Shown: piece after piece, positions 9,861 to 20,400 of the stretch
Layout of the letters: every line of letters begins with the position of its first letter
Position numbering within the stretch: the first letter of the stretch is position 1
DNA from: Agarophyton chilense
Taxonomy: Eukaryota > Rhodophyta > Florideophyceae > Gracilariales > Gracilariaceae
Assembly (NCBI GenBank): GCA_030374765.1
Contig: JARGXX010000095.1
Location: 1,178,001 to 1,242,000, forward strand
Direction of reading: 5' to 3'
DNA: 64,000 nt
Position numbers and translations under genes: made by a program
Notes under the pieces: generated by a model
Database searches by the model: none
Told to the model about the DNA's origin: nothing
The model's input: the letters and a program-made list of their open reading frames with translations, nothing else

Positions 9861-10853
9861 ATGGATCGTGGCGCACCTCTGAAACGCTCTGAACAGCTGG
9901 AAATCATTGCATTAGTAGGTCAGGATATCATTCCAGCAGATATAGCCCGAAAACTCAAGCGCAGCCCAAAAACAATCAGCAACTTCATCGAAAACCCCGC
10001 TACATACGGAAAACGAACAACCGGCCGTCCTACGTCACTATCCCTGGCCGATAAGCGTGGAATTAAGCGAGAACTAGGCCGTAACACTTCATCTTGCGGG
10101 AAAATGTTCAAAAATCTAAATTTGCCTCTGTCAAGATCTACAATATGGCGTGAAGTCAACCGTCAAAATTTGTTCAAGTACACAAAAATGAGGAAAACTT
10201 TTCTTTTAAAAGGTATTCACAAGAAGAATCGAGTTGAATGGTGTGCTCAAAAGCCTTATTGGAAAAGGGAATGGAATAATTTTATCTTTTCCGCCGAAAA
10301 AAAGTTTAACCTTGATGGTCCAGATTGGTATATATTTTATTGGCATGTTCTACGAAAAGAAAAGAAAGAATTGGTGACCAGGCATTCAGGAGGCGCATCA
10401 GTAATGGTTTGGGCTGGAATCTCTACGAAAGGAGCAACTGATATGGCTTTTGTTGAAACTACAATGAACTCTGAGAAGTATGCTGAGGTTCTAGAAAACT
10501 ATCTTTTACCTTTTGCATACTGTATTCACGGAGAAGAATTCATTTTTCATCAAGATAATGCACCTGTGCATAAGTCTAGTTTTATGAAACATTCGTTCGA
10601 TAGTCTAAATATGTCGGTTATGGAATGGCCTGCGCGCTCTCCTGACCTCAACCCTATCGAAAACATTTGGGGAATGTTGGCCCGAATGGTTTATGGGCAA
10701 GGAAGGCAATTTGATACAGTTTTTGATCTAAAAAATTGTATCAAAGATTGCTGGGAAAAGATTGACTGTAATTCTATCAATCCTTTTATAGAATCAATGC
10801 CAAAGCGTTGCATAAGTGCTATAAAGGCTAAAGGAGCAAAAATAAATTACTGA
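9861..10853 (+). CDS. Tc1-like transposase, 330 aa, first catalytic Asp missing
   Basis: The start is the ATG at 9861; the N-terminal part is a helix-turn-helix DNA-binding region (IPADIARKLKRSPKTISNF) followed by the GRP linker typical of Tc1/Pogo-type proteins. The DDE catalytic domain has QDNAPVHKS and WPARSPDLNPIENIWG, with 34 residues between the Asp and Glu (DD34E, Tc1-type). The usual FSDE block that supplies the first Asp reads FSAEKKFNL, a one-base Asp-to-Ala change. The frame is otherwise complete, so the enzyme is predicted to bind ends but not to cut. It could still be a recently dead copy of an active family. Confidence 0.88.
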   Translation: MDRGAPLKRSEQLEIIALVGQDIIPADIARKLKRSPKTISNFIENPATYGKRTTGRPTSLSLADKRGIKRELGRNTSSCGKMFKNLNLPLSRSTIWREVNRQNLFKYTKMRKTFLLKGIHKKNRVEWCAQKPYWKREWNNFIFSAEKKFNLDGPDWYIFYWHVLRKEKKELVTRHSGGASVMVWAGISTKGATDMAFVETTMNSEKYAEVLENYLLPFAYCIHGEEFIFHQDNAPVHKSSFMKHSFDSLNMSVMEWPARSPDLNPIENIWGMLARMVYGQGRQFDTVFDLKNCIKDCWEKIDCNSINPFIESMPKRCISAIKAKGAKINY

Positions 10854-10875
10854 ACTCGCGTTAGAATAAAAAGGA

Positions 10876-11009
10876 TGCAATAAAGGTTATGTTTTTGAAA
10901 CAGTTTTTTTACTTGAAAAATATTTCACACTGATTTTGTTAGTTTTACTGTAGCCAAAACGTCGATTTTTGGAAAATTTGCGCGAGGGATATGATTTTGA
11001 AACAGAATT
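10876..11009 (-). repeat. Right IR/DR end of Tc1-like copy B
   Basis: Read on the minus strand, the outer repeat GTTTCAAAATCATATCCCT (~10986-11005) and an inner CTGTTTCAAAAACATAACC (~10885-10903) mirror the left end. Copy A (9393-9665) has the same pair in weaker form. Confidence 0.6.
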
Positions 11010-12083
11010 TACATTATGAACCAATTTCCCTGACACTTCTGAAGAGATAATTGCGGTGCAACGTAATGCCGCTTCCATACATCTTCTTCCTTCAACTTCT
11101 TCATTTGAATAGCTCATGTCATCGATTTATAACTTGTTTCAACGGTGCGCCCCGGTGAGGAAATTAACTTCGATGTGGCGGCCGCCGTCCTGTTGCGCTT
11201 GTCTGTAACCAACTCAGTTAAATCTTGTAGACCGCGTAGTACTGCGTATTTCGAAGGAAGGGCGAGCTCCACCTCGACCAACCACTGACTTAACATTCTG
11301 GCAGACGACGGATGTCTCGGCTGCTACCTTGATGACTGCACTGTTGGAATAACCAGCGGCTTCAAGAGCAGAAAACGGAGAATCCGCGGAAAGGGTGGAT
11401 TGGGATCCTGCATGACCACATCTGAAGCCTAATCAGAGGGTCAAACCCGAAGACAGAGATTGCGGCCGCATAGAGACGGGTCGCGGCGAACACAGGCAGG
11501 ATTCTCTTTCATTACATTGTAATTGAAGACTAACTCAATATGAAATGTTTTTGAAATTTTAATGGAATGTTCTATGCATTCAGTTTTCTCAAAAAAATGG
11601 AAAGTAGTGTAAATGTAAGAAATACCAAATCTTCCTCGGTGCACATACCACCTCCTGCAACTGTAATAGAGTTTATTTCCAACTCCTCTATTGTTATATT
11701 ACACCATGGACACAATGCGAATCAAAGCACACGCTACCTTAACTTTCATATCATCGGCCCCAACACAGACATTAAGAGCATGTCTACTACGGAACCAATT
11801 TTCTAAATGTGGAATATAGAACTGAAGAGCCAAGTCTACTATGGGTCAAACCAAGTCCACATTTGGTCTCGAGACTAAAAATCTGAGCAACGCGGTGAAG
11901 ATTTACTCAGGAATTTAATCATGAGCCAAGGCATCTCTACCAAAGACATTTCCGCACGTGTGATACGTCTCAAATTGTTCCCGTCAAAACGAATTGGACA
12001 TAACAACCACAAAGTTATCGACTTCCCGATCGATAGTCTCTGCGTCATCACACAGCTACCGCAATCCAGTCTCATTCTTCCCC
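11010..12083. other. Non-coding stretch between Tc1-like copy B and PIF ORF1
   Basis: No convincing gene. A TTA at 11772-11774 followed by AGAGCATGTCTACTA resembles a PIF/Harbinger target site plus terminal repeat and is the tentative left end of the next element. The opposite terminus is lost, so this cannot be confirmed here. Confidence 0.35.
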
Positions 12084-13019
12084 ATGGCGACCAGCACCAC
12101 GAAAGGACCCAATTTTACCCCTGAGGAAGACTATGCCCTTGCTAAACCGTGGGTATCTACTTCTGAGACTAAAGTAGAGCTCAAAAGCGATGCATTTTGG
12201 CTCAATGTGCTATGCAAGTACAAGTCGTTGGCACCGCAAGAACGGGAACGTACTTCGTCCAGTCTGGAGACAAGGTGGCGCACATTGAGTAGAACAACGC
12301 AGAAGTTCCTTGCCGCCGACAAGCAGTACCGTTCTTGCATTCCATCTGGAGAGACGGAGGAAGATACTCGCCGAAATATAATGTCGCTCTACCTGGAGAA
12401 GAATAAGTACAAAGACCGAGGAGTCTCCCGCACAACTGGTCCAATCATGTCCATGGATGCTGTTCAGTTTCTGTTTGGTTGCCCGAAGTTCTCCATGACA
12501 GTCGGCGCTAGTAGCACAACCACTCCGGGGTACCGTCCGAAAAAGCGGCATGCCGATGAAGATGGAGAAGAAATCGGCAACGTTTCCATGATCAACCCGT
12601 CGAGCGCACGTCTGTCTGGTGCCAAGAAGATCAAACAAGAGAGCAGCGTTGGGAAACCAAAATTCATTGTTACCCGCAGTGTCGATCGAATGGCAACTGT
12701 TCTGCAGGAAGCGGCCGCGGACAAGCGTAAAGCAGCGAGCATCGCCCTACAATTTGAAATCATCAAGAGTATGCCGCTCTCTGCCTTGGAACGTACAAAC
12801 AAATTAGAGCATCTGTGCACAATGGCGGCGGGCTTGGGAGAAAGAGGGATCCCTAGATCGAGCATTACTTCACTACCGTCCGTCGCTGTTGACGAACTTG
12901 CCTGTGACGCTGCCTCAACCGCGCGTCAGGGACCGAACTCGTCCTCTTTTCTGGACGGCATTACACCGAACAGGATTAGTGACATGGAAGGGCCTTCCAC
13001 CAGTGATGACACTTCTTAG
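12084..13019 (+). CDS. PIF/Harbinger ORF1-type Myb/SANT-like protein, 311 aa
   Basis: The ATG at 12084 opens with a basic-acidic N-terminus (FTPEEDYALAKPWVSTS) and a Trp-spaced helical domain (FWLNV, LETRWRTLSR), as in plant PIF/Harbinger ORF1 and NAM-associated proteins. In active systems this partner binds the ends and brings the nuclease to the nucleus. A PKKRH basic patch (~residue 152) may be a nuclear signal. The C-terminal half has an Ala/Lys-rich helical segment (EAAADKRKAASIALQFEIIKS) like the NAM-associated C-terminal domain. The frame is uninterrupted. A truly host-derived gene is possible, but the adjacent nuclease makes transposon origin more likely. Confidence 0.7.
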   Translation: MATSTTKGPNFTPEEDYALAKPWVSTSETKVELKSDAFWLNVLCKYKSLAPQERERTSSSLETRWRTLSRTTQKFLAADKQYRSCIPSGETEEDTRRNIMSLYLEKNKYKDRGVSRTTGPIMSMDAVQFLFGCPKFSMTVGASSTTTPGYRPKKRHADEDGEEIGNVSMINPSSARLSGAKKIKQESSVGKPKFIVTRSVDRMATVLQEAAADKRKAASIALQFEIIKSMPLSALERTNKLEHLCTMAAGLGERGIPRSSITSLPSVAVDELACDAASTARQGPNSSSFLDGITPNRISDMEGPSTSDDTS

Positions 13020-13181
13020 AGGAATAAAGTACAGCAGTTCAATTCTCGCTCTTACATTATCCGTACGTTGATGTACCGCGTGAGGAGAGGGGATGGGAAC
13101 TCCACCCCCAACGGGGAGCCGGGGGGGCCCGTGCCCCCCTGAAACGGTATGCTGTATTTGCCAGTCATTGGCAGTCGTCCT

Positions 13182-14177
13182 TTACTGAAAATGCATCTCG
13201 CTGCTGTGATTCCACAGATGGTTGATAAGTTCACTGCGCAATTCTAAATGTAAAGTCTCACTAGTAACGTAAGTACCCCTTGAAAGTTGGAAAGAGAGTC
13301 CGGTTTCATTAATACCAGCAACGGAGGATTTTTGCGAGCGTTGTACCGTCGGTAGATCGTTGAACTCCTCGATTACAGTACATGGATTTCCCTCCTCATC
13401 CAGTTCGCCTTCCAGTTCGCCTTTTTTCGCCATGTCGACCACCATGTTTTGCAGAATGACGCACACATTAGTGACTAAAATGATGTGTGCGTCACTCCAT
13501 TCATGTAACTCTTGACGAAGGATTTGAAAACGACCCTGCAGAACACCAAAACACCGTTCGACATCCTTCCGACGCCCTTCTTGTCGCTTGGTATAGTTCT
13601 GTTCTTTCCCGTTCATCGGTGCGTGTATCGGCTTCGCGAAAATAGCCCACTGGGGCTTTATTCCGTCCGCGAGCATGTATAAGAAACGGTCGCGACGAAC
13701 CCCATTGAAGAGGTAGCCGTTTCTCAGTACCATCGGCCTTTTGCCGTTGAGAATATTCAGAAAAAGTGGACTGTTGTCCACAACCGCAATGTCATTATTG
13801 GTGCCACACCGCCCGGCGAACCAATGCCAACAATAGAGATCCGTGTCTACAAGGGCTTCACAGCTAATAGAGGCCAGCTATCCTTCCTTTGGGTTTCTGT
13901 ACTGCCCTTTGAACACCTTCGGGCAGTTCTTCCAGTGTAGATGCATACAGTCGACGCATCCAATACACCCCGGAAAGCCGCCCTTTGTGTATGCATCCAC
14001 TACGTCCGCTAGCTCGCTTTCAGTCGGCTTCCGGTTCAAGTAGATAGGACCGAAGCGCTTATATATAGCCTGACATGTCCACATAAAAGCCTGACGAAGC
14101 GACTCCTTGCTCATGCGAGCGTTGTCGTCCAGCTGTTTGAACGAGACACCAGTACCGGGACGCCGAACAGCAATCAA
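13182..14177 (-). pseudogene. PIF/Harbinger DDE nuclease, 5'-truncated, one in-frame TAG
   Basis: One frame carries the HARBI1/DDE_Tnp_4 landmarks in order: GCVDCMH (first Asp), NCPKVFKGQY, TNNDIAVVDNSPLF (second Asp), LADGIKPQW, and RRKDVERCFGVLQ (third acidic residue). A TAG at 13878-13880 interrupts NPKEG-*-LASISCEA, where family members usually have Lys; this is a one-base nonsense change. The frame has no initiator ATG because the upstream part is cut off at 14178 by the Element 2 LTR. The nuclease is therefore non-functional here. Confidence 0.88.
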
Positions 14178-14844
14178 TGTAGTATTCTACTTTGTAGGGG
14201 AATCCGATAGGATGATTTTTCGCGAAGTCGCGGTTGGAACTCATAAGTGAGTGATGTCATCAAACTTGTGATATGAAACGGCACACCGCGTAGGATGCCA
14301 GGAGGCAGGGTATAATGTTGGGACACGTGGAATCACGAGTGGAGTGGCTTGCAACGGCGCCTGTAGTGGCGATCCACGTAGCAGCTTTTACTACCCTTTG
14401 TAGCTAGACGTCCATTAGGGACCGTACCCATACAGTGGTTTGGCTAAGTGGCTGACCACTGGGTATTATTTATATATTTATTTGGGCACTCACCCTGGCA
14501 CACAGTATATAGTGCACGAGAGGTGAGCGCCGACTCCAAGTAAAGGAGACAACATGGGCATCATGACTATTCTGTTCCTCGCTTAGGATTCCTTAACCGG
14601 AGATCCGGACGAGCTATAATAGATAGTCAGCCCCCAACCACTTCACGAGCCGTCTCGTACCTACGTTCCATCAACGTTTTACAGTTGCACTGTTCACCCT
14701 CGCTGGCGAGTAGTGGCCTTACACCCCACTTCCAGCTCGCTGGTGTTGTTGCTCTACCACCCGTTTTCCTTCGCTGCAAGCGACCCATCGGCAGTCCGAA
14801 TGCTTTCACAGGTGTCTGCTCTCTCCGTTAGAGCGGATACTACA
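14178..14844 (+). repeat. 5' LTR of Element 2
   Basis: 667 bp, TG...CA, matching 24236-24955 until divergence after CTACAA. A TATA-like core (TATATA, 14471-14476) lies in the middle, followed by the likely transcription start region. A ten-codon mini-ORF beginning ATGGGCATCATG (14554) is present in both LTRs; it may simply be shared by descent. Confidence 0.92.
14471..14476 (+). promoter_or_regulatory. TATA-like element of the 5' LTR promoter
   Basis: TATATA within TTATTTATATATTTATTT; the same block is at 24582-24587 in the 3' LTR. It would start the gag-pol RNA about 25-35 bp downstream. Confidence 0.45.
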
Positions 14845-14869
14845 AGTGGTCTCTCGACTTAGAACCACT
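14845..14869 (+). promoter_or_regulatory. Candidate primer-binding region / hairpin after the 5' LTR
   Basis: Immediately after the LTR, TGG at 14847 begins TGGTCTCTCGACTTAG, a plausible tRNA primer-binding site; I cannot assign the tRNA. AGTGGT (14845-14850) and ACCACT (14864-14869) are perfect complements around a 13-base loop, so a hairpin structure is an alternative. Confidence 0.35.
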
Positions 14870-15173
14870 GTGGTCAGCTGCACTGAACAATTCGTTCCTG
14901 GAACGTGGAATCGATATCGATACTGGGAAGAAGTGGAATCACTACAGTTATTGTTTATCAAACCACCTCCGGCAATTGCGGAATTCATCGTGGTTGAACA
15001 CGTGGTCGAGAAGTCGAAGACACCATTTGGTTCGCACCTGGGCTCAGGTTTGGTCTGGGATGCCGAAGACCCGAAGCCAGTCGAGTACCGGTCGCCCCGG
15101 TCCTGCGGGACCACCCCCGAAACCGACGCTCGCCTCATCTGTTGAAGCCGGAGAGCGGCTGTATCTTCAAGGC

Positions 15174-17210
15174 ATGTCGGGCTCACGCTCGGTGAATGAT
15201 GAACGAGATCTCTCGGATGTACCGGCCCCTGTGGCAGCGGCGGTCACGCCCACCACAGAAGCCGTAGTTGACCCTGAGATCGTCGGACCTCAAGAAGAAG
15301 ATGATTTGCGCAGGGAAGTGCGTCGTCTCAAGTCTGAGTCAAGTGCTTCGCGTGTGCACATGGTTGCGTTGGAATCGCAGATCGCTGCTCTTATCGCTGA
15401 TGCCGAACAATTACGCAGTGCGCATCAAGCACTTGTTCGTCAAGACGATGGGAAGCAGGTCTCTGCATCAGTGAAAACACTACGTTAGGATTTGAACCAT
15501 CTACTGGAGAGGTACGGGAATACGCCCGATGCGCTACCCGGCTTAACCGTAGATGTAGAGGAAGATCTCACTCGAGTTAACCCTCGTTTAGAACGCCTGG
15601 AGGCGGCAGTTCATGCGCAGACTGCTGCTAAACCAGTCGTGCTGGAAGAGAAAGGAGCTCCTTTGAAGGAAGCTCGTTCGAAGAAGTCGAAGTCACGACG
15701 TAAGAAGCGGAAGTCTGCACGTGATTCGAGTGATGAATCGTCAAGTACGGAGGGTTTCAGTTCCAGTACTGATGATTCTGATGATTCAGATACGTCAGAT
15801 GACGACGATAGTGATGATGGTCATCGAAGGTCCCGATCTCGGAAGAAGAACACGTCTTCGTGGTTAATTAGAAAAAAAGGCTCACCTTACAGAGGTTTGA
15901 AGGTGCTCCCGTGCACGAATCCGCTTTATCGGAAGGTCCTGAATTACAGGTACTACCGTCTGAAGGTGAAGAGCAAGAAGCGCTCAAAACGCGAAACCTC
16001 GAAGGTGAATCACATCAAACGATTGAAGATCGGCCTTAATGATTTAACATTTGATGGGAAAACCCCCATTCTCGTAATCGAGTTTCTCACTCGATTCGTT
16101 GCCGAAGCAGACACTCTAGAGATGAGTGAACCACAGGCATTTTTGACTTTACCACACTTCCTGAAGGGTTTTGCTTTAGAGCAATATCGTTCCGTATGCG
16201 GATCATTGACAGCCAATGAAGGTGGCGGTACCTCATGGCCAGAGACGGTGCAGTATTTGCTGCGCAGTTATGCAACTTCAAACGGGATAGGTCAGGCGAT
16301 CCTGGACCTAAGGGATGTGACCCAAAAGCCTGAGGAGGGTGAAGCTGAGTACAGCTCAAGGCTTAACAAAGCTTCAGTCCGTTGTGAAAACGTCCACTCG
16401 AAAGAGGACAAGATTACCTTGTACATCGACGGGCTGGAACCGAGCATCAAGTCGTTGAGAGCTCGATATCGAGAGAAGAATGGAAGAGTCTCCTTTTTGG
16501 AGTTAGTTCAGTCTTCGAAAGCTGAAGGAGACGCGGCCAGAGCGCGTGGTAGCCCCCGTCGTTCAGTGGCTTTTGGAACCTCAATGGGTAAGGAAAAGAT
16601 CTCCGCCAGAGTTAATCAGCGCAGCAAACTGCTACATCTGGAATCTCCAGTTAACTCGCGAGATTCGTCGTTTGCACCCAAAGGTAGTGACTTGCATGAG
16701 GAGGCGGTTCATTTAATGGAATATACGGACTCTTCTGTACCTACAGTGGATCTCCCACACTCAGAGTCTCAGGACGAGGAAGCCCTAATGGCTATGGAGG
16801 GCCGTCGATCTATGTACCGTCCCTACACGGTGCCACCACAAGGAGGTTTTAAGAACGGGAAACCCGGATGGGTGGATACTCGCACGGCATACCGTTCAAA
16901 ACCTATGTTGACCAACCGTCGTGATGGTTTGATATGTTATTCATGTTATGGAAAACACCATTTGAGTGCAGAAGGCACGATTCCTGCAAAGGATCTGAGT
17001 CGTATCATGACGAATTATGAAGCACTCTCAGAAGAGGAAAGGAGCCGCGTACTGGCGGGCATGTATTGGAAAGCCAAAAGTTGGTTTTCTCAGACACTAA
17101 TGCGCCGGACGGACAAGCCGGTGGCTCAGAATGCTGAAGTGTTACAACCCGGAACCCTGGTAGGAAGAGGCGCCTTTGAGGCGAATCAGCCCGTGCAACC
17201 GGAAAACTAA
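15174..17210 (+). pseudogene. gag: Gag of Element 2, with in-frame TAG and broken zinc knuckle
   Basis: The frame begins at ATG 15174 and continues to TAA 17208-17210, with one internal TAG at 15486-15488 between KTLR and DLNHLLERY. The N-terminal part is a predicted coiled coil (EEDDLRREVRRLKSE...). A Ser/Asp/Lys-rich low-complexity region follows (~15660-15860), then the capsid-like region aligned with Element 1 (VQYLLRSYAT, YSSRLNKA, LYIDGLEPSIKSL). The zinc knuckle reads C-X2-C-X4-H-X4-G: the last Cys is Gly at 16974-16976. Both lesions suggest loss of RNA packaging. The leader 14845-15173 holds no clear gene. Confidence 0.85.
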
Positions 17211-17434
17211 GTGAGGGAGCCCCTAGGGGGTCGGCACTAGTCGATCCCGTAGTGCTGATCAGGGAGAGCTCGCCTCCCTGCTCCAGCGCTTGGAAGCCCA
17301 AGATTCTCTTGAGGCCTCCCAAATTTCCGCCGTACGGAATCAATCCGCCGGACGGAAAGCGAGTACAGTTTGACTGTGAGTTACATCGTCCTTGGAGACG
17401 TTGTACTTGCCCGTCAAAACGGGAAAGTTACCTC

Positions 17435-20400
17435 ATGGTAGTGTCTAAAAGAAACTATAAGGTCTATGCCGACATCGGCTCTGACAGGAATCTGTTATCT
17501 CGTCGATTGACTATCCTGGACACAGGTGCTGGTCCGAACTTTATACGGGAATCGGAGCTCGCTCCTGCTGACTTAGAACGTATTCGATACGGTTCTTTAC
17601 CGGACATCCGGGATGCCAACAAAAATGCTGTGAAGACACTGGGAACAGTTCGACTCATGGTGCGTTTGGGACGCTTTGTAGTCCTAGTCGACTTCATCGT
17701 CTGTAAGACGTTAGCTGCACCAGTGCTACTGGGATGTGATTATTGCGACAAGTTTGTCGAAGCCATTCGCCCGCGAAGAAAACTAGTGGAACTAGATGAT
17801 GGATCAATGGTACCAATTGTTCGCAAGCCAATACGTCATTGCTCTGAAGCACCTCCACTTCCACCATCTATGGAATACGGGAACTCCCGAGGACGTGTCT
17901 CGCCAAGGATTCGAGTAGCGAAGAGTGCCATGCTGAAGGCGCAAACCCAAACTTGGGTTCAAGTAAGAACAGAACGACACGGACTCGTGGTAATTCAACC
18001 GAATACTCGGATGTACGAATCCCGTGGATTGCTAGTCGCTAACGGCATTGCTCAGGTTGATTCTGGTAGCCCCTTTTGGATACTAGTGAGTAACTTCACC
18101 GATAACGATTATCATTTACCGAAGAATCAGGTTGTTGCAACAGCTTTGCCTCATCCCACAGAGGTGGTCCTTACTCATATTTCTACTGCAGAAGTATTGG
18201 GATTAACCCATGTCGGTGAAACAGACGAAGAACTGCAAACTCCGTCTGGGGATCAATTGCAAACGGCAAAGGATTTAGAGAGCCTGGTCGATGAGCTAGA
18301 CTTAGCACATGTGTCGGAACACTACAGAACGAAGATCAGGTCTATGCTGAAGAAGTATACATCCATGTGGAGTGGAAAACTAGGAGAGATCTCCGCTACG
18401 GAACACCACATTGATTTGGTCCCAGGGTCACGACCCATCTCCGAACCACCCTACAGAGCGGGACCGCGAACTCGCCAAATCGAGGAGGAGAATGTCAGCA
18501 AAATGCTGGAAGAAGGAGTGATCGAAGCAGCTCAATCTACTTGGGCCTCACCAGTGGTGCTGGTTCCGAAACCTGATGATTCTCTACGATTCTGTATCGA
18601 TTATCGAAAACTGAACGCAGTTACAGTTCGGGATACATACCCGTTGCGTCGAATGGACGAATGTATTGACAGCTTAGGAGAAGCGAACGTGTTCACCACG
18701 TTGGACGCCAACTCTTGCTATGGGCAGGTGCCTGTAGCGGAAGAAGACCAAGACAAAACCGCATTTGCGTGTCACGCCGCTTTCTACCGTTTCAAAAGGA
18801 TGCCCTTTGGCTTAACGAATGCATCGGCTACTTTCCAGCGTACTCTGGACATCTTGCTCTCAACATACAAGTGGAAGGCTTGTTTAGTCTATTTGGACGA
18901 TGTGATCATCTTTCCCCAGGATGTGGAAAGCCATTTACAGCATGTCGAGGAGATCCTCAAAGCACTACAGAGCGCAGGTATCACCTTGAAGTTCAAGAAA
19001 TGCGAATGGTTCGCTGGCACCATCCGGTACTTAGGACACGTGATCATACCGGTACAGCTTGCCATTCAAGAAGCACAAACAGCGGTTCTCCGCGAAGTAC
19101 AACCTCCGTCGACACAGAATCAATTGCGTTCTTTTCTCGGCTTTTGCAACGTCTATCGACGATTCGTGCCGCGATACTCGCATATAGCGGCACTGCTCAA
19201 CGCAAAGCTCCGTAAAGGACAACCAGTACAGCTGGAACAATTCAGACAAGCTGAAGTGGAAGCGTTCGACACGCTGAAGACAAAGAATATTACAGCCCCA
19301 GTCCTGGCGCTGCCCATCCCCAACCTGCCATACTCAGTGGATACCGACTCTAGCGAGTACCAAGTAGGGTGTGCCCTTTTTCAAACACACCCTGATGGTG
19401 TACGCAAACCCATTGGTTACTGGTCAAGATCGCTGAACGCAGCTGAGAAGAAGTATTCAGTTTCAGAAAAGGAATGCCTTGCAGTCGTGTGGGCTCTAAC
19501 CACATTGCGACCGTATCTCCAAGGAGAACGTTTTACCGTCAAAACGGATCATTCGTCTCTACGATGGTTACTGCCCATTACAGACCCGCCTGGTCGTCTC
19601 ACACGATGGCGCTTACGCCTTTCTGAATTCGATTTCGAAGTGAAGTATAAGAAGGGATTGGCCAATGTCCAAGCTTCCGCGCTATCGCGACTCAAAACAC
19701 TGGGCGAAACCCAAGGCCAAATCGATGAAGAGATTCCTTGCTTCTACATGGAAACCCATTCACCATCTTTTGAAGAAGAGGAACAAGAGACCCTTGATGA
19801 TTATTCGGATGCAGACCCGTTCCTTGCATTAGCAGACACTGACCCTTCAGTTCAACTCGAGCGAATCTCGTGCACTGAGCTCCTCAATGAGCAACACGCC
19901 GATACGTTTTGTGCGTCGATACGCTCTCGTCTTAACGGGGGGGAGGAGCTCCCCTTTTCACTCTATTCACGAGGAATACTGTTAAGACATGTCTAAAAGC
20001 ATGATCAAATCGTGATTTTACACGTCTTGAAGAGTCGAGTACTCCATCTGGCACACTACAGCAGGCTATCTGGTCATCCAGGAGGAACAAAGTTGTTCAT
20101 GACTCTAAGAAGGGATTTTTACTGGCCTACTTTGGCAATGGATTGCCATGCTACAGTGAGTTTGTGTACAACATGTGCGAAGAATCGCGTGAAGCTTTAC
20201 AGGAAGCGGAAACCGATGACTTTATTCCAGGCGAAAGCGCCTTTACAATACGTCAGTATCGACATCCTAGGGGAATTGATTCGCTCAAGGCGAGGTTTTT
20301 GCTACCTATTGGTAATCACCGACCGCTTCTCGAAGCTAGTGCGGACGGTGCCGCTGAAGCGGATAACCGCAAACGTAATCGCACAGGCGTTTATCAAACA

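Larger units (their letters stand above)
9715..11009 (+). mobile_element. Full-length Tc1-like DNA transposon, copy B
   Basis: About 1.3 kb, flanked by TA at 9713-9714 and 11010-11011, the usual Tc1/mariner target duplication. The two ends share GTTTCAAAA-CATATCCCT as an imperfect inverted repeat, and an internal second copy lies about 105 bp inside each end. One transposase gene is inside. It is much more AT-rich than the surrounding gypsy sequence. Confidence 0.88.
11775..14177. mobile_element. PIF/Harbinger DNA transposon, truncated on the right by Element 2
   Basis: Two convergent genes typical of this superfamily: a Myb/SANT-like ORF1 (12084-13019, plus) and a DDE_Tnp_4 nuclease (13182-14177, minus). 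The nuclease frame runs straight into the LTR start at 14178, so its N-terminus and the right terminal repeat have been removed. No matching remainder is seen beyond the 3' LTR at 24955. The left boundary at 11775 is tentative. Confidence 0.75.
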
